DNA from: an uncultured bacterium
Lineage (GTDB): Bacteria > Verrucomicrobiota > Lentisphaeria > Victivallales > UBA1829
Direction: 5' to 3'
Assembly (NCBI GenBank): GCA_949297765.1
Contig: CASFTV010000004.1
Location: forward strand, 21,115-85,114
Length of the DNA: 64,000 bases
The number at the start of each line of letters is the position of its first letter. Within the stretch, counting starts at the first letter, position 1. Positions 48,189-56,979 of the stretch are shown here, piece by piece. The position numbers and the translations under genes are program-made. The notes under the pieces were generated by a model. That model worked only from the letters and a program-made list of their open reading frames with translations, did not search any database and was not told the DNA's origin.

Positions 48189-50786
48189 TCACCGGAATTC
48201 GAGCCGGTCTCCCGCCCGGAGAGCGACAGGTTTTTCCGCGATCCACACTCCGTCACCCGCCGTGCCCGCAAGCGGAGTTCCATTCCGGAAGACGGACTGC
48301 GCATCCATGCGGAACGAGCGGAGTTCCGCCTCTCCGTGCAGGATCCGGATCGTCTGTCCTTCTGCGGAACGTTCATACTCTCCCCAGAAGCCGCCGAGCG
48401 CCCAGAAGCAGCGGAAATCGCCGGCGACGACCGGATGGAATCCGATCTGTCCGTTCACCATATCGTAACGGAAGCCGCTGTATGCCTGAAGCATTGCGAA
48501 GGAGGCCATGCTGCGGGCGTAGTTGCTTCCGCATTCGATTTCATTCCACGGATTTCGTTTCCGGCCGTCGTAGCGGTCGCGGATTGCCTTTGCGAGGCGT
48601 TCGCCTTTTCCGGGTTCTCCGGTCATGACCAGGTGGGCGGCGGCGGCCCATTCGAAACCGGTCATGGTTTCGGAGTTGTAGGGCAGCGGGATCACCGGTT
48701 TTTCCCGGCCGGCGGGCCAGGAGCAGATCCGGCAGCCGCCCTCGTCGTTGACGGAGAAGGTGCGCCAGGTGTTCGCGAAATCGCGCATGGAGGCGGAAAA
48801 GTTGTATTGGAAGATGGCGTTGAGGGTCGCGTGCATCCGGTCCGGATCGAAGAGATCGCCGATTCCGTAGAGTGAGGCGTACCACTGGCCGAGATGGGAA
48901 TCAATGCAGCAGCCCTCTGCGAACTGATATTTGATCTGCCGGTGTTCGGAATCCCAGTAGGGGTTCTGTTCCGGGGTCTCGCTGTTCTGGAGGAAGGGGA
49001 GAAGGAGGGAGGCATCGTGGACGTCGATCTTCTGACAGTAGTATTCGCCGTTGAAGAGATGTTCCTCGGACCATTTCCGTCCTTTTTCGAACAGATCCGC
49101 GCAGAGGGATCCGAATTCGGGATCGCCGCAGTACGGCGCCATTTCGGCGGCGGCCTTCAGTGCGCCGAGATAGTGTCCGTTGAGCCATCCGGAGGGGCCG
49201 AAGAGTTCCATGTCGAGCGTATGGTGCTGACGGCCGGAGATCACGCCGCGCCGTTCGGGATCCCAGCGGTCGGCATTGTTTTCGCTCCATGCGTATTCAA
49301 TGGCTTTCCGTACGGCGAACCAGAGGGAGTTGAGCCAGTTTGTATCGCCGGAGACCTTCCATTCGCGGTAGATTTTCATGACTTCGCCGAAGGAACCGTC
49401 CACGCACGGGCGCATCCATGAGGAGCGGGCCCGGATGCCGAGAGGAAGACGCAGCCGGAACTGCCATCCGCCCTTTTCGTCGAATCCGTACTTTGCCTGA
49501 GACTCCCGGATGGTCCGCTCCAGATCGGGGAAGAGCAGAGCGAGCGCCTGCGCGTAATTCCAGACATGCTGGCATGTTCCTTCACACGATCCTTTCCGGG
49601 GGCCGACGCCTTCCCAGCCCCAGAATGTTCCGTCCTCCAGCCGGAGACAGGTCGGGGAGATCAGAACCGCGAGATTTTCCGCCGCGCCCTGAAGCGACGC
49701 TTCCGGAAGAGAGCTTTCATGCAGGGTTTTCCGGAACAGAAAGACCCGTTCCCGGATCGCGTCAAGCTCGGAGAACAGACGGCAGGCCGCGTCATCCGCG
49801 CCTGAACAGAGCGAGGTGTAGTAGTTTTTCCAGCGGTTTTCCCGGAGTCCGGACCGAAGAAGATCCTCTTTCAGCGACTCTTCCCGGCTCCAGGTATTGC
49901 GACGGTTCGGCAGAAACCAGGAGATCAGAAAACGGACGATCTTCCGCTCTCCCGGAGCAAGCGGGAAATGGACTGCGAGAAGACCGGTGTCGTGTTTCAT
50001 GGCGAGTGCGGCTTCTGTCGGCCGGCCGTCGTAATGGCGGTTCCGGAAGCGGCCCGGCGTATTGAGATCGTTCCAGTAGACCTCCAGAAAATCGCGCCAT
50101 CTCCCGCGGTACCAGTATTCCTGATAGGAAACTTCGGAAGCATCGGTGGAAAGCGCCAGTTCGCCATAGTCGAAGGAGTCGGGTTCCAGATTGTTCCGGA
50201 GCAGGAGCTGTGTGACAGATCCTTTGCGGACGACGCGGTTTTCCGCCGAGGCATTCTTCCATGGATTCGCCAGAACGCCGACGCAGGTGTAGTCGTATTT
50301 TTCCGGAGAGTTGTTTTCGACGGCGACTTCGAAAACCGCCGCCGGCATGGAGGAAAGATCGGATTCGCCTGGGACAAATGTGCTCCACGCCGTCAGTGTC
50401 ACGTTTGCGGGAAAAGCGGAATCGGAAAAGGCGACTTCCGCCGCGGGGAATTCGCCGTTGAATTCACACTCCCGGAAATGGGGCAGTCCGCAGAGGGTTT
50501 CTTCGCCGGGGCCCCATCCGAAACCGGAGAACATGGCAGAGGGGTTTCCCGGGCGGCCCGAAAGATCGCCGGTGAGGTCGCCGGACAGAATGCGTGCAGC
50601 CTCAACCGTTCCGTTGCGTTCCGCGCGGACCGCAAAATGCGTGCATCCGTTTTCCCGGCCTTTGCCGGCCTCGTTGAAGATTTCCCAGTCGGTCAGGCGA
50701 CCGTTCCCGCTGACTCCGATGCAGCCGGCGCCGATTCCGCCGACCGGAAAGGAGACCTCCCGTAAACTTTCCTTCTGCAATTTCAT
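48189..50786 (-). CDS. GH116-type beta-glucosidase/glucocerebrosidase-like hydrolase
   Basis: An 865-residue protein with no signal peptide. The N-terminal part (LREVSFPVGGIGAGCIGVSGNGRLTDWEIFNEAG) matches the GBA2/GH116 N-terminal domain, and the C-terminal toroid holds CEGTCQHVWNYAQALALLFPDLERTIRE and the FGPSGWLNGHYLGALKAAAEMA segment with likely catalytic acids nearby (a Glu near the C-terminal part of the WGWEG segment and an Asp in the following DxxxD/N region). The assignment to a GH116-like family is good; substrate is inferred. It faces an AraC-type regulator across 103 bp. Confidence 0.85.
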   Translation of the reverse strand: MKLQKESLREVSFPVGGIGAGCIGVSGNGRLTDWEIFNEAGKGRENGCTHFAVRAERNGTVEAARILSGDLTGDLSGRPGNPSAMFSGFGWGPGEETLCGLPHFRECEFNGEFPAAEVAFSDSAFPANVTLTAWSTFVPGESDLSSMPAAVFEVAVENNSPEKYDYTCVGVLANPWKNASAENRVVRKGSVTQLLLRNNLEPDSFDYGELALSTDASEVSYQEYWYRGRWRDFLEVYWNDLNTPGRFRNRHYDGRPTEAALAMKHDTGLLAVHFPLAPGERKIVRFLISWFLPNRRNTWSREESLKEDLLRSGLRENRWKNYYTSLCSGADDAACRLFSELDAIRERVFLFRKTLHESSLPEASLQGAAENLAVLISPTCLRLEDGTFWGWEGVGPRKGSCEGTCQHVWNYAQALALLFPDLERTIRESQAKYGFDEKGGWQFRLRLPLGIRARSSWMRPCVDGSFGEVMKIYREWKVSGDTNWLNSLWFAVRKAIEYAWSENNADRWDPERRGVISGRQHHTLDMELFGPSGWLNGHYLGALKAAAEMAPYCGDPEFGSLCADLFEKGRKWSEEHLFNGEYYCQKIDVHDASLLLPFLQNSETPEQNPYWDSEHRQIKYQFAEGCCIDSHLGQWYASLYGIGDLFDPDRMHATLNAIFQYNFSASMRDFANTWRTFSVNDEGGCRICSWPAGREKPVIPLPYNSETMTGFEWAAAAHLVMTGEPGKGERLAKAIRDRYDGRKRNPWNEIECGSNYARSMASFAMLQAYSGFRYDMVNGQIGFHPVVAGDFRCFWALGGFWGEYERSAEGQTIRILHGEAELRSFRMDAQSVFRNGTPLAGTAGDGVWIAEKPVALRAGDRLEFR

Positions 50787-50806
50787 AAGACATTCCCGTC
50801 CGCATG

Positions 50807-50835
50807 TTGATTTTTTGGTGCTGTGATGATATTAT
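50807..50835 (+). promoter_or_regulatory. Promoter of the AraC-type regulator
   Basis: TTGATT (50807-50812), 17 bp, TATTAT (50830-50835), in the divergent gap with the GH116 gene. Confidence 0.55.
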
Positions 50836-50889
50836 ACACCGGAACCGCAAAAAAATGAATGCGAAAACACGGAGAAAAAATATAATTTT

Positions 50890-51711
50890 ATGCCGGTCCT
50901 GGAAAATTCCCGATGGCGTCTTCTTCATAATATGATCCGTCTTCAGATCCATCAGCTCGCCGCCGCTGATTTTGAATGGTGCGGACGCAACACCTATGCG
51001 TTCAACCGATGTTTTCTGGTCCGGGAGGGCGACGGAATGGTGTTCAACCATACGGCGGGGGAACGTTTCCGTCTGCGGAAGGGAATGGCTCTCTTCATGC
51101 CGGAATCAACCGATCTGAGCTTTGAGTTCCATCCGGGACTCAAATTCCTGAGCTGTCATTTCAATCTGTATCTCCTGCCCGGCGTGGACGTGTTTCAGCG
51201 GACCGTGAAATGCCGCGAGTTTCCGGTCTCCCCGGAAGAGTGCGAAAATTTGGAAAAAAGAATCGTCGCCGATCCGGAATGGATGGCGGTTTGCGAATTC
51301 GAAGCGTTCTTCTGGAAGGAAATCCGTCACCTGCCCCTCCCCGACGGAAACGCCCTGGATGAACTGATCCGCCTGACAGGACGCTATGGTTCGCTCCTCC
51401 GATACATTCAGGAGCATCTCAGCGCACAGCTCGATATCTCCGAACTGGCGGACGTCGCCGGTCTGGCAGGAAATACCCTCTCCCGCAATTTCTCCCGCGA
51501 TTTCTCCATGCCGCTGAAACGATTCCTGCAAAAAGAACTGGCCGCCCAGGCCAGCCGGCTTCTTCTCTGCACTTCCCTCTCCATCCGGGAAATCGCATCC
51601 CGTCTTCAATTCAGCAGCGAATATTATTTTTCCAATTTCTTCAAGCGCCAGACAGGGACAACCCCGTCCGCCTTCCGGAAAGAAAACTGTCACACCTTCG
51701 CCGGCATGTAG
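50890..51711 (+). CDS. AraC-family transcriptional regulator
   Basis: A 273-residue regulator. The N-terminal cupin-like ligand domain (about 25-120, e.g. RLRKGMALFMPE) precedes a C-terminal double helix-turn-helix (about 175-270) with SQLDISELADVAGLA-like first HTH and IREIASRLQFSSEYYFSNFFKRQTGTTPSAFRK as the second, the AraC signature. It is divergent from GH116 and probably activates it in response to a released sugar. Two in-frame starts (50890, 50932) are possible; neither has a strong ribosome-binding site. Confidence 0.9.
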   Translation: MPVLENSRWRLLHNMIRLQIHQLAAADFEWCGRNTYAFNRCFLVREGDGMVFNHTAGERFRLRKGMALFMPESTDLSFEFHPGLKFLSCHFNLYLLPGVDVFQRTVKCREFPVSPEECENLEKRIVADPEWMAVCEFEAFFWKEIRHLPLPDGNALDELIRLTGRYGSLLRYIQEHLSAQLDISELADVAGLAGNTLSRNFSRDFSMPLKRFLQKELAAQASRLLLCTSLSIREIASRLQFSSEYYFSNFFKRQTGTTPSAFRKENCHTFAGM

Positions 51712-51799
51712 CTTTTGGGCGGAGCAGAAACGGAAAACCGGGGATGGAAAATGGAAAATGGGAAATGGGAAATAAAGAATGAAGAATGGAGAGTGGGAG

Positions 51800-51888
51800 T
51801 TTCGTGCTCCGCACGACCAGCGTTTCGCCGCTGGACCGCGACAAGGACAAAGTCCTTGACCCGGCAAAAATATTTCGTATTTTTGCCG
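51800..51888 (+). repeat. Four-hairpin structured repeat, copy C
   Basis: TCGTGC-TCC-GCACGA (51802-51816), CCAGCG-TTTCGC-CGCTGG (51817-51834), CAAGGAC-AAA-GTCCTTG (51842-51858), and an 11-bp stem CGGCAAAAATA with loop TTTCG (51862-51888). It lies in the 562-bp gap between the AraC gene and ilvB. Just before it, 51740-51799 is a low-complexity purine-rich tract built of imperfect GGAAAATG units. From 51889 to 52026 I see no gene or structure. Confidence 0.85.
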
Positions 51889-52026
51889 TCCCTCCTGCAG
51901 AGGGAGTACAGAGGAAGGACCGTCTTTTCGGTTTGATTGCGTTTCCGTACTGGTTTTCGTTCGGGATTTTTTCCGGAAGAAGAGGATCCGGAACAGCGGG
52001 AGAATGGAAAAAATTCAGAAAAAGAC

Positions 52027-52054
52027 TTTACAAATGAAAAAATGAGAGTATATT
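52027..52054 (+). promoter_or_regulatory. Promoter of ilvB with a long leader
   Basis: TTTACA (52027-52032), 16 bp, TATATT (52049-52054). The leader to the ilvB start is about 210 nt and holds a short reading frame rich in Val and Leu codons. Confidence 0.55.
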
Positions 52055-52090
52055 TTTGTTTTAATCGTCAAAGAAGGACGGAATGGAAAA

Positions 52091-52165
52091 ATGAGTTGCA
52101 GAAGCGAATTGCTTTTTGTGGTGAAAGTCTCTGTCACTGTTCGCGGCCCGGTCGCGCTTTTCTGA
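52091..52165 (+). CDS. Putative Val/Leu-rich leader peptide of ilvB
   Basis: A 24-codon frame from ATG (52091) to TGA (52163-52165) within the ilvB leader. Nine codons specify Val (six) or Leu (three), clustered around LLFVVKV and VSVTV. A 10-pair stem (52145-52154 with 52174-52183, one G-U) begins inside its 3' end and could be a pause or attenuation hairpin. No clear terminator hairpin plus T-tract follows, so the attenuation model is incomplete. Confidence 0.45.
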   Translation: MSCRSELLFVVKVSVTVRGPVALF

Positions 52166-52273
52166 TCTCGAATGCGGCCGGGCGGATTCGCGGGTGAAGA
52201 GAGCTTCGGATCCCGTCTGCGAGATTTCCATTTTTCGTAACAGAACCGAATTTTTTTGAAAGATTTTACCATT

Positions 52274-53980
52274 ATGACAGAACCCAATCAGAACGGAACG
52301 CCGATCAAGGGAGCGGAAATTGCAATCAAGACTCTGGAGAAACTCGGCGTTGACATTGTGTTCGCCTATCCGGGCGGAGCGGCCATTGAATTTCATCAGG
52401 CGCTGAAAGATTCGCCGATCCGGGTGATTCTTCCGCGCAATGAGCAGGGCGGAGCGTTCGCTGCGGACGGCTATGCGCGGGCAATGGGCAAAACCGGCGT
52501 CTGCATGGCGACCAGCGGTCCCGGAGCGACAAATCTGCTCACCGGGATTGCCGACGCCTATATGGACTCCATTCCGATGGTTGTCATCACCGGACAGGTG
52601 GCGGCCAGCTTCATCGGAAAAAATGCGTTTCAGGAGACGGACATCATCGGGATGACGCGCCCGATCGTCAAGCACAGTTATCTGGTGCTGACTCCCGAGG
52701 ATATTGTGCCGTCGATCGTGAATGCGTTTCATCTGGCGAACACGGGGCGGCCGGGACCGGTTCTGATTGATATTCCGAAGAATGTTCAGCAGGCGAAGAT
52801 TCCGTTTGTGTTTGATCCGCAGCCGACGCTCAAGAGTTATCCGCTTCCGGGGAAAGTGTCGAAGGAAGAGATCGAAGCGATCCGGAGTGCGATTGCAAAA
52901 TCGGAACGTCCCTGTATTTATGCGGGCGGCGGAATCATCTCGGCCGGTGCGGCAAAGGAGCTGACGGAGTTCGCGGAGAAATATGATATTCCGGTGGTCA
53001 CCACGCTGATGGGAGTCGGCGCGATTCCGGAGGATCATCCGCTTTCGCTCAAATGGCTCGGCATGCACGGAACCTACTATGCCAATTATGCGGCGAACGA
53101 GTGCGATCTTCTGCTCGCATTCGGAGCGCGCTTTGACGACCGCGTCACCGGATCGGTTGAATATTTCGCACAGGATGCGAAGATTATTCATGTGGACATC
53201 GACCAGTCGGAGATCAACAAGAATGTTCATGCGGATCTCGGCGTGGTTGCGGATATCCGGGATGTTCTCATTGAGCTGAACAAGGAGCCGGTGAGGAAGG
53301 AACGTCCGGTCTGGAAGACGGCGATCCGGATGTGGCGGAATCAGCATCCGCTCTCCTACCGGAAAGAGACGGGTGTTCTGAAGCCGCAGAGCGTGATTGA
53401 AACCATTTGCCGGCTGACCAACGGAGAAGCGGTCATCGTTCCGGGAGTCGGTCAGCATCAGATGTGGGCGGCGCAGTTTTATACGTTCCGGCATCCGCGC
53501 CAGCTTCTGACCTCCGGCGGACTCGGCTCGATGGGATTCGGACTTCCCGCTGCGATGGGAGCCAAACTCGCCGTTCCGGAAAAGATGGTCATCAACATCG
53601 ACGGGGACGGATCGTTCCAGATGAACATTCAGGAACTCGGCACGGTGTTTGCTGAGGATATTCCGATCAAGATGGTGATTCTGAACAACCAGCATCTCGG
53701 CATGGTGGCGCAGTGGGAGGACCGTTTTTACGGAAGCCGCCGCGGCAACACCGATCTGACGATTGCCGACCGCCGGCCCTATCCTGATTTTGTCACGATC
53801 GCGAAAGGCTACGAGATTCCGGGCCGGGAGGTCTGGAAGGAGGAGGAGCTGGAGGATGCGGTCCGGGAGATGCTGGAATCGAAGGGGCCGTTCCTGCTCG
53901 ACTGCCACACCTTCTATCACGATCATGTTCTGCCGATGATCCCGCCGGGCAAGACGTATAAGGACATTCTGACCGAATGA
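52274..53980 (+). CDS. ilvB: Acetolactate synthase large subunit
   Basis: TPP enzyme for the first common step of Val, Leu and Ile synthesis. The 568-residue protein has the catalytic Glu in RNEQGGAFAADGYAR, the FAD-region motif ARFDDRVTG, and the TPP motif GDGSFQMNIQEL ending in ILNNQ. ATG 52274 is used; a TTG 18 nt upstream is also in frame. No ilvN regulatory subunit follows: the next gene is an AONS-like enzyme whose ATG overlaps this stop. Confidence 0.94.
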   Translation: MTEPNQNGTPIKGAEIAIKTLEKLGVDIVFAYPGGAAIEFHQALKDSPIRVILPRNEQGGAFAADGYARAMGKTGVCMATSGPGATNLLTGIADAYMDSIPMVVITGQVAASFIGKNAFQETDIIGMTRPIVKHSYLVLTPEDIVPSIVNAFHLANTGRPGPVLIDIPKNVQQAKIPFVFDPQPTLKSYPLPGKVSKEEIEAIRSAIAKSERPCIYAGGGIISAGAAKELTEFAEKYDIPVVTTLMGVGAIPEDHPLSLKWLGMHGTYYANYAANECDLLLAFGARFDDRVTGSVEYFAQDAKIIHVDIDQSEINKNVHADLGVVADIRDVLIELNKEPVRKERPVWKTAIRMWRNQHPLSYRKETGVLKPQSVIETICRLTNGEAVIVPGVGQHQMWAAQFYTFRHPRQLLTSGGLGSMGFGLPAAMGAKLAVPEKMVINIDGDGSFQMNIQELGTVFAEDIPIKMVILNNQHLGMVAQWEDRFYGSRRGNTDLTIADRRPYPDFVTIAKGYEIPGREVWKEEELEDAVREMLESKGPFLLDCHTFYHDHVLPMIPPGKTYKDILTE

Positions 53981-55140
53981 TCACACCGGTTCATGCGGCG
54001 ATTCGCTCACGGATGGAGGAGATCCGCGCGAAGGGGCGTCTGCGCACGCTTCGCGCGGTGAACCGGATTTCTCCGCGCGAGTGCGAAATCGACGGGCGGC
54101 GCCTGATTGATTTTTCGTCGAACGACTACATGGGGCTTTCGATGCGTCCGGAGCTGATCGCGGGAGCGGTCGCGTGGACGGAGCGGTTCGGGACTGGATC
54201 GGGGGCATCCCGTCTGATTTCCGGGACCAGCGCGGCGGCGCTCGAACTGGAAGAGAAGATCGCCGCGTGGAAGGGGTTCGAAAGCGCATTGATTCTGAGT
54301 TCCGGTTATGCGGCGAATCTCGGGATCATCTCGGCGCTGGCGAATAAGGGAACGACGATTTTTGCGGATAAGCTCAATCATGCGAGCATCAATACGGGGT
54401 GTCTGCTGTCGCAGGCGGAATTCCGCCGGTACCGGCATTCGGACACAGGGCATCTGCGCAGACTGATTTCCGCGTCGGAGGCGGAACTCAAATTGATTGC
54501 GTCCGACACCGTGTTCAGCATGGACGGCGATGTGGCTCCGCTGGAGGAGCTTCGTTTGATTGCGACGGAATCGGGAGCGTTTCTGTTTCTGGACGACGCC
54601 CACGGAACGGGAGTGACCGGGAAAGAGGGCAAAGGGCTTGCGACGCCGGAGAACTGCGATGCGGAGCTGGCGACATTCAGCAAGGCGGTCGGAGCATTCG
54701 GAGGCTGTCTGCTGTCGACGGGAGAGGTGCGGGAGTATCTGATCAACACCTGTTCGCCGTTTATTTTCAGTACGGCGATGCCGCCGTCGACTCTGGGAGC
54801 GGTTTCCGCCGCGGTGGATCTGCTCCGGAGTGAAGAGATGGAAGAAGCGCGGCGCCATCTGCATGAACTTTCCGGATTTGCGCGGGACGCGGTTTGTTCC
54901 CTCGGATATGAATGCGGCAATTCGGTCACCATGATTCTGCCGGTCATTATCGGCGATCCGCTGAGGACGGTGGAGGTATCGCGCCGGCTTTACGATGCGG
55001 GATTTCTGGCGCTTGCGGTCCGTCCGCCGACCGTGCCGGAAGGGACGTCGCGCCTGCGCGTTTCGTTGAATGCGGCTCATACGCGGGAGGATGTCGAACG
55101 GTTCATCGACGCTCTTGCAACGATAAAAAAGGAGTTCTGA
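53977..55140 (+). CDS. bioF: 8-amino-7-oxononanoate synthase (BioF-like alpha-oxoamine synthase)
   Basis: A 387-residue PLP enzyme of the alpha-oxoamine synthase family. It has FSSNDYMGLS, GTGSGASRLISG, LDDAHGTGVTG and the PLP lysine in TFSKAVGAFGG. The FGTGSGASR and DDAHG pair favours BioF over 2-amino-3-ketobutyrate ligase, though serine palmitoyltransferase-like relatives cannot be excluded by sequence alone. No other bio genes are nearby. It overlaps ilvB by 4 bp (ATGA), so expression is coupled. Confidence 0.82.
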   Translation: MITPVHAAIRSRMEEIRAKGRLRTLRAVNRISPRECEIDGRRLIDFSSNDYMGLSMRPELIAGAVAWTERFGTGSGASRLISGTSAAALELEEKIAAWKGFESALILSSGYAANLGIISALANKGTTIFADKLNHASINTGCLLSQAEFRRYRHSDTGHLRRLISASEAELKLIASDTVFSMDGDVAPLEELRLIATESGAFLFLDDAHGTGVTGKEGKGLATPENCDAELATFSKAVGAFGGCLLSTGEVREYLINTCSPFIFSTAMPPSTLGAVSAAVDLLRSEEMEEARRHLHELSGFARDAVCSLGYECGNSVTMILPVIIGDPLRTVEVSRRLYDAGFLALAVRPPTVPEGTSRLRVSLNAAHTREDVERFIDALATIKKEF

Positions 55141-55144
55141 AATC

Positions 55145-55957
55145 ATGGCGCAAAAGACTATCCGTTCCTGCTATCCGCAGGGGAAAATCAAGGCGTTCAC
55201 GCTCAGTTATGACGACGGGAACGTTGCCGATCGGAAACTGGTCTCCATCTTCAACAAGAACGGGCTGAAGGGGACGTTTCATCTGAACTCCGGGCCGATT
55301 CTGGACGGGGATGCGTGGCGGATTTCAAAAGAAGAGGTGCGGGATCTTTACGCGGGACACGAGATTTCGATTCATTCGCTGACCCATCCGTTTCTTGACC
55401 GCTGTCAGAAGGATGTGATTGTGACGGAGGTTCTGGAGGACCGCCGGAATCTGGAACGTCTTTCCGGTTACGCGGTCCGCGGGATGTCGTATCCGATGGG
55501 GACCTGGAATGACGAGGTGCTGGAAGTTCTCGGCGCGCTCGGCGTGGTCTATTCGAGGACCACGCAGGCGACGCGGACATTCGCTCTTCCGCAGAACTGG
55601 CTTCTGTGGCATCCGACCGCGCACCATTCGCACAATATTCTGCCTCTTGCGGACAGCTTCCTTGCCCGGAAATATCCGCTGGATCTGTTCTATGTCTGGG
55701 GGCACAGTTTCGAATTCGACCGCGAAGGCTGCGAGGTGGACTGGAAACTGATCGAAGAGTTCTGCGAAAAGATGTCGGGACACGAGGAGATCTGGTACGC
55801 GACAAACATCGAAATCTACGACTATATCACCGCTCAGCGCGCCCTGATCTACACGGTTGACAAGGAGTTTGTCTCGAATCCGTCCGCGACCCCCGTCTGG
55901 CTTCTGATCGACGGGACCCCGCGGGAGATTCCGCCCGGAGCAACCGTCGCACTGTAA
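55145..55957 (+). CDS. Polysaccharide deacetylase (NodB-like)
   Basis: A 270-residue soluble NodB-homology protein. Catalytic and metal motifs are LSYDDGNVAD (Asp-Asp) and IHSLTHPFLD (HxxxH), followed by SYPMGTWND and a C-terminal WGHSFEFD. No signal peptide, so the substrate is likely an intracellular or imported sugar derivative. It starts 4 bp after bioF, and may be co-transcribed with ilvB. Confidence 0.87.
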   Translation: MAQKTIRSCYPQGKIKAFTLSYDDGNVADRKLVSIFNKNGLKGTFHLNSGPILDGDAWRISKEEVRDLYAGHEISIHSLTHPFLDRCQKDVIVTEVLEDRRNLERLSGYAVRGMSYPMGTWNDEVLEVLGALGVVYSRTTQATRTFALPQNWLLWHPTAHHSHNILPLADSFLARKYPLDLFYVWGHSFEFDREGCEVDWKLIEEFCEKMSGHEEIWYATNIEIYDYITAQRALIYTVDKEFVSNPSATPVWLLIDGTPREIPPGATVAL

Positions 55958-55983
55958 ATCCGGGAAAAAACAGAAAACGAAAC

Positions 55984-56011
55984 TTGTATTTCCCGAAAAC
56001 CATGCTATAGT
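55984..56011 (+). promoter_or_regulatory. Promoter of rpsO
   Basis: TTGTAT (55984-55989), 16 bp, TATAGT (56006-56011). Its predicted leader is about 45 nt. Confidence 0.6.
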
Positions 56012-56064
56012 AAAAACCTTGAGAAATTGAAAACAACCTAATTTTCAGGGAAGATAACACAAAG

Positions 56065-56334
56065 ATGGAAAAAGCAGTCAAGACCGAAATCATTGGAAAG
56101 TTCGCCCGCAAGGAAGGCGACACAGGTTCGCCGGAAGTTCAGATCGCTCTTCTCACGAAGCGCATCGCTGAAATCACCGAACACATGCGTACCCACAAGA
56201 AAGACCACAGCACCCGCAAAGGTCTTCTTGCTCTGGTCAGCAAACGCAAACGTCTTCTCAAGTATCTCGGAAACGAAAATCACGAGAAGTTCCTGGCGAT
56301 TTCCGCGGAACTTGGAATTCGCGGCCAGAAATAA
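56065..56334 (+). CDS. rpsO: 30S ribosomal protein S15
   Basis: An 89-residue protein with S15 signatures: TGSPEVQIALLTKRIAEITEHM, HSTRKGLLALVSKRKRLLKYL. Normal length. pnp, often adjacent in other bacteria, is absent here. An intrinsic terminator follows directly. Confidence 0.97.
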   Translation: MEKAVKTEIIGKFARKEGDTGSPEVQIALLTKRIAEITEHMRTHKKDHSTRKGLLALVSKRKRLLKYLGNENHEKFLAISAELGIRGQK

Positions 56335-56359
56335 TCCGGTTTTCCGGTATTTGCAAAAG

Positions 56360-56396
56360 AAAACGGTCCGTTGTCCTAACAGCGGGCCGTTTTTTA
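56360..56396 (+). terminator. Intrinsic terminator of rpsO
   Basis: AACGGTCCG (56362-56370) pairs with CGGGCCGTT (56383-56391) through nine pairs including one G-U, followed by a T-tract. Confidence 0.85.
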
Positions 56397-56406
56397 TTTT
56401 TCCGGC

Positions 56407-56434
56407 TTGCAAAAAGGGATTCTGATGCTATTAT
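56407..56434 (+). promoter_or_regulatory. Promoter of the META lipoprotein gene
   Basis: TTGCAA (56407-56412), 16 bp, TATTAT (56429-56434). Confidence 0.6.
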
Positions 56435-56471
56435 TGTTCCGTATCAATATTCAAACAACGGGGGTGTTCTT

Positions 56472-56942
56472 ATGATGCTTCGATTCATTTCGGCGGCCGC
56501 AGCCGCGCTTCTTGCAGGAGGGGTGGTTTCCGGATGCTGCACCTATCAGTGTCCTGCCGCAGCCGGCAGCCGGACAGTCCGGAAAACCGACGGGCTGTTT
56601 CAGAAAGAGTGGAAACTGAAACCGGAATCGCTTTCCGGCGTTCCGGCGGATGCGGAAAAGCCGCAGAGGGAAATCACGATGCGGATTGAACCGGACGGCA
56701 GGATTTCCGGCTCTTCCGGAGTAAACCGCTATTTCGGCACCATTCGCGTGGACTCGGCAAAAGGGAAGATTGATTTTCAGTCCGGAGCGATCGGTTCCAC
56801 CAGAATGGCCGGTCCCGGAATGGCCTATGAAAATGCGTTCTATGAACTGCTGAAACGCGTTGATTCGTTCGAGATCCGCGAAGGCAGACTGCTTTTGAAA
56901 TCCGCGGACAAAATCGTTGCGGAGCTTCAAAGCGGACTCTGA
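56472..56942 (+). CDS. META-domain lipoprotein (HslJ-like)
   Basis: A 156-residue lipoprotein. The signal peptide ends in the lipobox VVSGC (Cys near residue 22). The META domain follows, recognised by KEWKL, IEPDGRISGSSGVNRYFG and FQSGAIGSTRMAGPGMAYENAFYELL. Family members are outer-membrane proteins linked to stress or motility without known chemistry. It has its own promoter, and RNase R converges from the other side. Confidence 0.85.
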   Translation: MMLRFISAAAAALLAGGVVSGCCTYQCPAAAGSRTVRKTDGLFQKEWKLKPESLSGVPADAEKPQREITMRIEPDGRISGSSGVNRYFGTIRVDSAKGKIDFQSGAIGSTRMAGPGMAYENAFYELLKRVDSFEIREGRLLLKSADKIVAELQSGL

Positions 56943-56979
56943 TTCCGGTTCACGAACCGGAGCGGACGGAAAAGCATTC

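Noticed and set aside
51740..51799. Purine-rich tract of GGAAAATG-like units as a microsatellite or CRISPR remnant
   Set aside because: Units are imperfect and unequal in length, with no spacers and no nearby cas genes.
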